20,970 bases of DNA from Chrysochromulina tobinii (taxonomy: Eukaryota > Haptophyta > Prymnesiales > Chrysochromulinaceae): NCBI GenBank assembly GCA_001275005.1, contig JWZX01002755.1, positions 1-20,970 on the forward strand, written 5' to 3'. Every line of letters begins with the position of its first letter. The first letter of the stretch is position 1. The position numbers and the translations under genes are program-made. Positions 17,053 to 20,970 of this stretch are shown here, in pieces. The notes beneath the pieces were generated by a model that worked only from the letters and a program-made list of their open reading frames with translations, was not told the DNA's origin and searched no databases.

Positions 17053-17227
17053 CTGGAGGTGTCCTAGTCGTCAAAGTAGCTGCGGACCGCTCGTGTGGTC
17101 GCCGTGACACGAGGCCCGGGCGCGAGGTCGAAAAAGAGCAGAGACGTCCGGATCCGGTGCGGTGCGTTCACAGAAATCTGCGCGTAGGGCGCGGTCTCCG
17201 TGGAGACGAGGCCCCGATCACGCGACC

Positions 17228-18568
17228 ATGGATGTGGATGATGTCGTCGATTCCGTGAGCGCGCGCACGTGGACGCCGGGTTCCTGGCGCAACTACGAGG
17301 CGCTGCAAATGGCCACCTACGACGACAAAGCCCTCTACGAGACTACCATGGCCAAGCTCTCCTCGCTACCGCCGCTCGTGACAGCGTACGAGGTTGACAA
17401 TTTGACCTCGCTCCTCGCGCAGTGCGCCCGCGGCGACAAGTTCATCATCCAGGGCGGTGACTGCGCCGAGCGCTTCGTCGACTGCAACGCCGATTACACC
17501 ACGGCGCAGATCAAGCTCGTCGTGCAGATGGGAGCGGTGTTCGAGACGGCAACGGGCGTGCCGCCGGTGCGCGTGTGCCGCATCGCCGGCCAGTACGGCA
17601 AGCCGCGCTCGAGCCCCGTCGAGAAGCATCCCACCCTCGGCGAGATCAAGTCCTTCAAGGGCGAAAACATCAACGGATTTGAGCCCACGGAGCGCGCGTG
17701 GGACCCGAGGCGGCTGCTCGAGGGCTATTGGCACTCGGCGGCGTGCCAAAACTTCATGCGCGGGCTGCAGATGGACCCCGAGTTCGCGCCCAAGATGCTC
17801 TCGGGCCTCGACGCCGCGGCATACAAGGCGAGCCCCAAGTACGCCTCGTACGCCAAGACGGTCAGCGAGATCCAGTCGGCGCCGCCCAATGTGGCCGGCC
17901 CGATGTTCACGGCGCACGAGGCGATGCAGCTCGACCTCGAGGAAGCACTCACACGCGAGGTGCCGGGCAAGGGCTTCTACAACCTGTCGGCGCACATGGT
18001 GTGGATCGGTGACCGCACGCGCCAGCTCACCGGCGGGCACGTCGAGTACTTTCGCGGCATCAAGAACCCAATCGGGTGCAAGGTCGGCCCTAGCATGGCG
18101 GCTGACGAGCTTCAGCGTCTCGTCAAGATCCTCAACCCAGACAAGGTCGAGGGGCGGCTGGTGCTGATCACGCGCTACGGCAACGACAAGGTCGAGGCGA
18201 TGCTGCCCGCCCACATCCGCGCCGTCCAGGCGAGCGGCGTGCCCGTCGTCTGGCAGGTGGATGGCGTGCACGGCAACACGGTCACTGCCGCGAACAAGCT
18301 CAAGACGCGCAAGTTTGACGACGTGCTCGGCGAGTGCACGAAGGCGCTTGCAATCCACCGCGAGCTCGGCTCCGTGCTTGCGGGCATGCACCTCGAGATG
18401 ACCGGCCAGCCCCACGTCACAGAGTGCACGGGCGGCTCCATCAATGTGCTCGAGGAGATGCTGGGGAACCACTACGAGACGCTGTGCGATCCGCGCTTCA
18501 ATTACTCGCAGGGCCTCGAGGCGGCCTTTGTCATGTCGCATGCGTTCCGCGGGGCTGATGTCGCGTGA
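17228..18568 (+). CDS. 3-deoxy-D-arabino-heptulosonate 7-phosphate (DAHP) synthase, class II (plant type)
   Basis: This is the first enzyme of the shikimate pathway, condensing phosphoenolpyruvate and erythrose 4-phosphate. It is 446 residues, full length for the class II core. Family motifs in order are TWTPGSWR (14-21), FIIQGGDCAERF (72-83), RIAGQYGKPRS (118-128), KGENING (144-150), SAHMVWIGDRTRQLTGGHVE (254-273), KNPIGCKVG (279-287), DGVHGNT (345-351), KTRKFDD (359-365), GMHLEMTGQPHVTECTGG (386-403) and CDPRFNYSQGLE (420-431). The four metal ligands known from the class II enzyme of Mycobacterium tuberculosis are conserved as Cys79, His348, Glu390 and Asp421. The canonical DPMHGNT reads DGVHGNT here. 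ATG 17228 sits in an ideal context (GACCATGG). It starts the protein at the mature-enzyme N-terminus, so a plastid presequence is missing unless an upstream exon supplies it. There are no introns in the visible CDS. Confidence 0.97.
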   Translation: MDVDDVVDSVSARTWTPGSWRNYEALQMATYDDKALYETTMAKLSSLPPLVTAYEVDNLTSLLAQCARGDKFIIQGGDCAERFVDCNADYTTAQIKLVVQMGAVFETATGVPPVRVCRIAGQYGKPRSSPVEKHPTLGEIKSFKGENINGFEPTERAWDPRRLLEGYWHSAACQNFMRGLQMDPEFAPKMLSGLDAAAYKASPKYASYAKTVSEIQSAPPNVAGPMFTAHEAMQLDLEEALTREVPGKGFYNLSAHMVWIGDRTRQLTGGHVEYFRGIKNPIGCKVGPSMAADELQRLVKILNPDKVEGRLVLITRYGNDKVEAMLPAHIRAVQASGVPVVWQVDGVHGNTVTAANKLKTRKFDDVLGECTKALAIHRELGSVLAGMHLEMTGQPHVTECTGGSINVLEEMLGNHYETLCDPRFNYSQGLEAAFVMSHAFRGADVA

Positions 18569-18590
18569 AGCTCGTCAACTCCTCTTAAAT

Positions 18591-18641
18591 GAGGCCGCCT
18601 TTGCCATACCGCATGCCTTCCGCGGGGCTGATGTCACGTGA
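18591..18641 (+). repeat. Duplicated 3' end of the DAHP synthase coding region
   Basis: This 51-bp segment repeats 18518-18568, the last 17 codons including the stop, with six mismatches and an offset of 73 bp. It would encode EAAFAIPHAFRGADVT then stop, versus EAAFVMSHAFRGADVA then stop in the gene. It lies in a different frame from the CDS and after its stop codon, with no obvious splice acceptor just before it. Confidence 0.9.
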
Positions 18642-19097
18642 AAAACGACGTTATTAATCACGGCCGGGCGGCAGCGAGTCTCCAGGCCGCGAGCTCGGGA
18701 GCTCTGAGGTCCGACCATTCATGTCCTATTTTGGCGCGGCGGGCGGCGCGCACGCGCATTGCATGTCGTCCATGAGGCTCACATGTGGCTCACATGTGGC
18801 GAGAGTGGAGTTGAAGATAGTGTGGCTGGCGGACGCGTGCTCTATGTTTTGGAGGATGGAGCGGACGGCCTGCCGGCTCGTGCCCCGTGTCGCGTGTGCC
18901 AGATGTTGTCAAGATGTCTTAAGTTTGTTGAATTCGTCATCACCTCATGTGCCATAGACAGTTCACAGATGCACCCACAGATGTCCACACAATTTGTCTG
19001 TACATCCACGCTACAACTCCTACCGACCCGCGCGAGTCGCACCACGCAAAAAGCGTTCGATCTGTGCCTCAATTTGTATCATCACCGTCTTGGCGTC
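18642..19097. other. Intergenic between convergent genes
   Basis: This is the 3' flank of DAHP synthase (+) and of the TTL-like gene (-). Short tandem words occur (CTCACATGTGG twice near 18778-18800). No ORF has recognisable protein character, and no RNA gene is visible. Confidence 0.45.
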
Positions 19098-20970
19098 CTA
19101 CAACAAGCTGCCAGCTCCAGCCTCAGATTCGGCCGCCTCCCCCTCGATTCTCTGGGCCAGCTCATGCACCCACGGCGGCAGCGCCATGGGCTCCTCATCC
19201 TTAGGCCATCGAGCAAGGTAGCGCGCAAGCAGCATGTCAGCTGGCTTCAAGGGGCGCAACGCGCGGCGCGCTTCGTCCGCCGCCCCGGGCACGATACGCC
19301 GGAACCCAAAGCGCCAAAGGAACTCAGTATCGGCCAATGTGAGCTGGTCTACGTCGGCGGCCGTGAGGCAAGGTTCGTCAACCTCCTCGCGCGTGGTCAG
19401 TGGAAGCCTCATTTTGCACTCAAACTCGCTGCTGTCGCCCATCGAGACTGATCCCATGAACCATGAGAAAGCTCCCGAGATCTGACTGAACCAGCCGCGG
19501 CGCTTCCTCTTGCCCTCCGCACCGCTCCTGGTATGAGCCCCCTTGCCACCACGCATCCCCTTGGCCCTTCGGAGACGCTCCTGCTCGAGCTCGCGCTGCT
19601 GCTTTCGAGAGGAGCCCTTGAGAGATCGCACTGTGACGGCGCGCTGCAATTGGGTGCGCAACTCCCGAAAGAGCTCGCGACGGCGCGGGTGCTGCACCGC
19701 GCCCGTCAGGTTGAGGACGTCGGATGCCACGCGCCGCATGCAGTTGGCATGCCACCACGGCTGCCCTACGTCCGCGCTCCAAGCAGCCTCCAGCGTCGCT
19801 GCCGCCGCCGCACGCCGGCGCGCGCGTTGATCCGCTGGCCGGCCGCCGGCTGCCTTGGTCAGCGCGTCCGGTGAGGACGTCGACGATGAGGGCATGTTCG
19901 ACGGCTGCACCAGCGGCTGCGCCAGCAGAGTGTCCACGAGCTCGACCTTACGTTCGGGGGCCAGCTCCGGCGGCTGCGGCGGCCGCTGCGGCTGCTGCGG
20001 CTGCGGCGGCTGCGGCGGCTGCGGCGGCTGCGGCGGCTGCTGCGCGGTCCGGTATGGGTCGAAGCGTCGGTCGAGTGGCAACTCGGGGCTCGGGTCGACC
20101 GAGAGGATGGTCGGAGTGAGCGCCTCATCTAAGCTGAGTCGCACCTGAGGAGAGAGGCAATCAAGTGCAATCAATTGCAATTAGTGGCCATCCAGAGGCA
20201 ATCAAGAGCTGAGCGGAGTCGTACCGAGAGCAGCTGGAACGCCCCAGCGTATCCGCGCGCCGCCGCGGCTGCTGGCGTGAGAGGCTCGCCATAGCCCATC
20301 ATCGAACGGTAGAGGTGACTGCCAGGGAAGCCGCTGCCCGTGCGTGGATGGCGGTAGCCCGATCCCGTTTGACGTGAGAGGCTCGCAACCGCCGCCGCAC
20401 CACTCGCGCGCTCGAGAGATCCCCATAGCGTTGCCGCTGCCGTCACCGATGCGTTCGCGCTGCCGTCTGCACGCTTCAGCTTCGCCTGGCCATCCGTGTC
20501 GGCGGTGGAGTCCGGAGAGGCTTCGGTGTCCTCGAGCCGGCGCAGCAGGGACGTTAGTGGCCACAGCTCGCCAGGTACTAGCCGTGTCGCAAAGTCGCGA
20601 GCGCCCGACTGCCAAGCAGACGTTGAGAATCGGCGAGGACCTTTCGCGTACGTCTCCGGCGGGCCGACCGGAGCATGCCACGCGCGCGCCGCTCGCCAGA
20701 CAATTCCCTCGCTGTGCACGTACACGCGCAGCGGCTCCGTCGCAACCAGCACGAAGAGCTGGACGCAGAATCGCCGACCCCCGAGGAGATGCGGTCGCTC
20801 GTCGAGACGGCGAACGGCCCACGAGCCACGCTGTGGCAGCGCGTCCGGGTTGTTCGTCAGGGACGGGATGGGCCGGCCGGCAGCCTCGGCGCTGTCGAGC
20901 ATCATGTAGGCGGTGGCATCGGCCGGTTCGAGCTCCCACATCGCGCGCCCGCCGTCGCGCACGATCGCCG
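19098..20970 (-). CDS. Tubulin-tyrosine-ligase (TTL)-family protein, divergent, N-terminus beyond window
   Basis: Two exons are visible, 20970-20225 (open at the right edge) and 20144-19098, joined across an 80-bp GT-AG intron (20224-20145). The join restores the TTL motif GAFQLLSVRLSLDEALTPTI. About 596 residues are visible. The ATP-grasp core is recognisable: MWELEPAD (family W-x-L-K-P), GGRRFCVQLFVLVATEPLRV and YVHSEGIVWRA (family GRKFDLRxYVLV...PLRVYxYxEGLxR), then LDEALTPTILSVDPSPEL (family LDENLKPWLLEVNxSPSL) and the following ERKVELVDTLL. Key residues differ from active enzymes: Lys to Glu, DLR to CVQ, EVN to SVD. Downstream are a Pro/Gln repeat (PPQPPQPPQPPQPQQPQ), a basic helical region (RKQQRELEQERLRRAKG) and an acidic C-terminus. 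TTL-family enzymes add Tyr, Glu or Gly to tubulin; here activity is doubtful. Confidence 0.85.

Noticed and set aside
17366-18541. 391-codon minus-strand ORF
   Set aside because: It is exactly antisense to DAHP synthase; its Arg/Ala/Leu/Val-heavy composition is the usual complement of a GC-rich coding strand.

Overview
The window looks like nuclear DNA of a unicellular alga with a complex (secondary) plastid, most plausibly a haptophyte. I see large stretches of high GC, genes on both strands with no operon logic, and short GT-AG introns (80 to about 200 bp) that can be placed exactly because protein motifs continue across them. The gene set is typically eukaryotic: a Golgi nucleotide-sugar transporter, a tubulin-tyrosine-ligase-like protein, an NHL-BTB fusion, and a plant-type class II DAHP synthase. 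One NAD(P)-binding protein carries what looks like a signal peptide, transit peptide and Tat leader in series. The lineage is an inference; no rRNA, tRNA or organelle marker is present to fix it.

Layout. 1-2100: a repeat-rich candidate gene (246-1778) lies between two arrays of the heptamer GATACAT/ATGTATC. 2129-2553: non-coding, ending in an AT-rich patch. 2554-3318 (-): an intronless, bacterial-looking short-chain dehydrogenase. 3512-4246 (+) and 4822-5934 (-): two unrecognised ORFs. 6199-7563 (-): nucleotide-sugar transporter (two exons), divergent from 7827-8829 (+), a phytanoyl-CoA dioxygenase-family gene broken by one base in an A4 run. 9422-11101 (-): NHL-repeat/BTB protein (two exons), divergent from 11554-12738 (+), a plastid-targeted atypical SDR (three exons). 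13327-13755 (+): small hypothetical. 14047-15225 (-): EF-hand/polyproline protein. About 15254-16735 (-): a multi-exon gene of unknown function, with a 125-bp piece of its 3' exon duplicated upstream at 16798-16922. 17228-18568 (+): class II 3-deoxy-D-arabino-heptulosonate 7-phosphate (DAHP) synthase, with its last 51 bp duplicated just downstream. 19098-20970 (-): a divergent TTL-family protein whose N-terminus runs off the right edge.

The genes do not form one pathway. They cover aromatic amino acid entry (DAHP synthase), Golgi glycosylation (sugar transporter), plastid redox or assembly (Rossmann protein), microtubule biology (TTL) and probable ubiquitin-adaptor function (BTB). The most interesting signals are the Tat-like leader on a Rossmann protein, the NHL-BTB fusion, an apparent pseudo-TTL, a repeated 8-bp palindrome TACCGGTA that sits 50 to 90 bp upstream of three predicted starts, the bacterial-type SDR, and two local duplications that copied gene 3' ends. 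I found no CRISPR array, viral gene, toxin gene, tRNA or rRNA.
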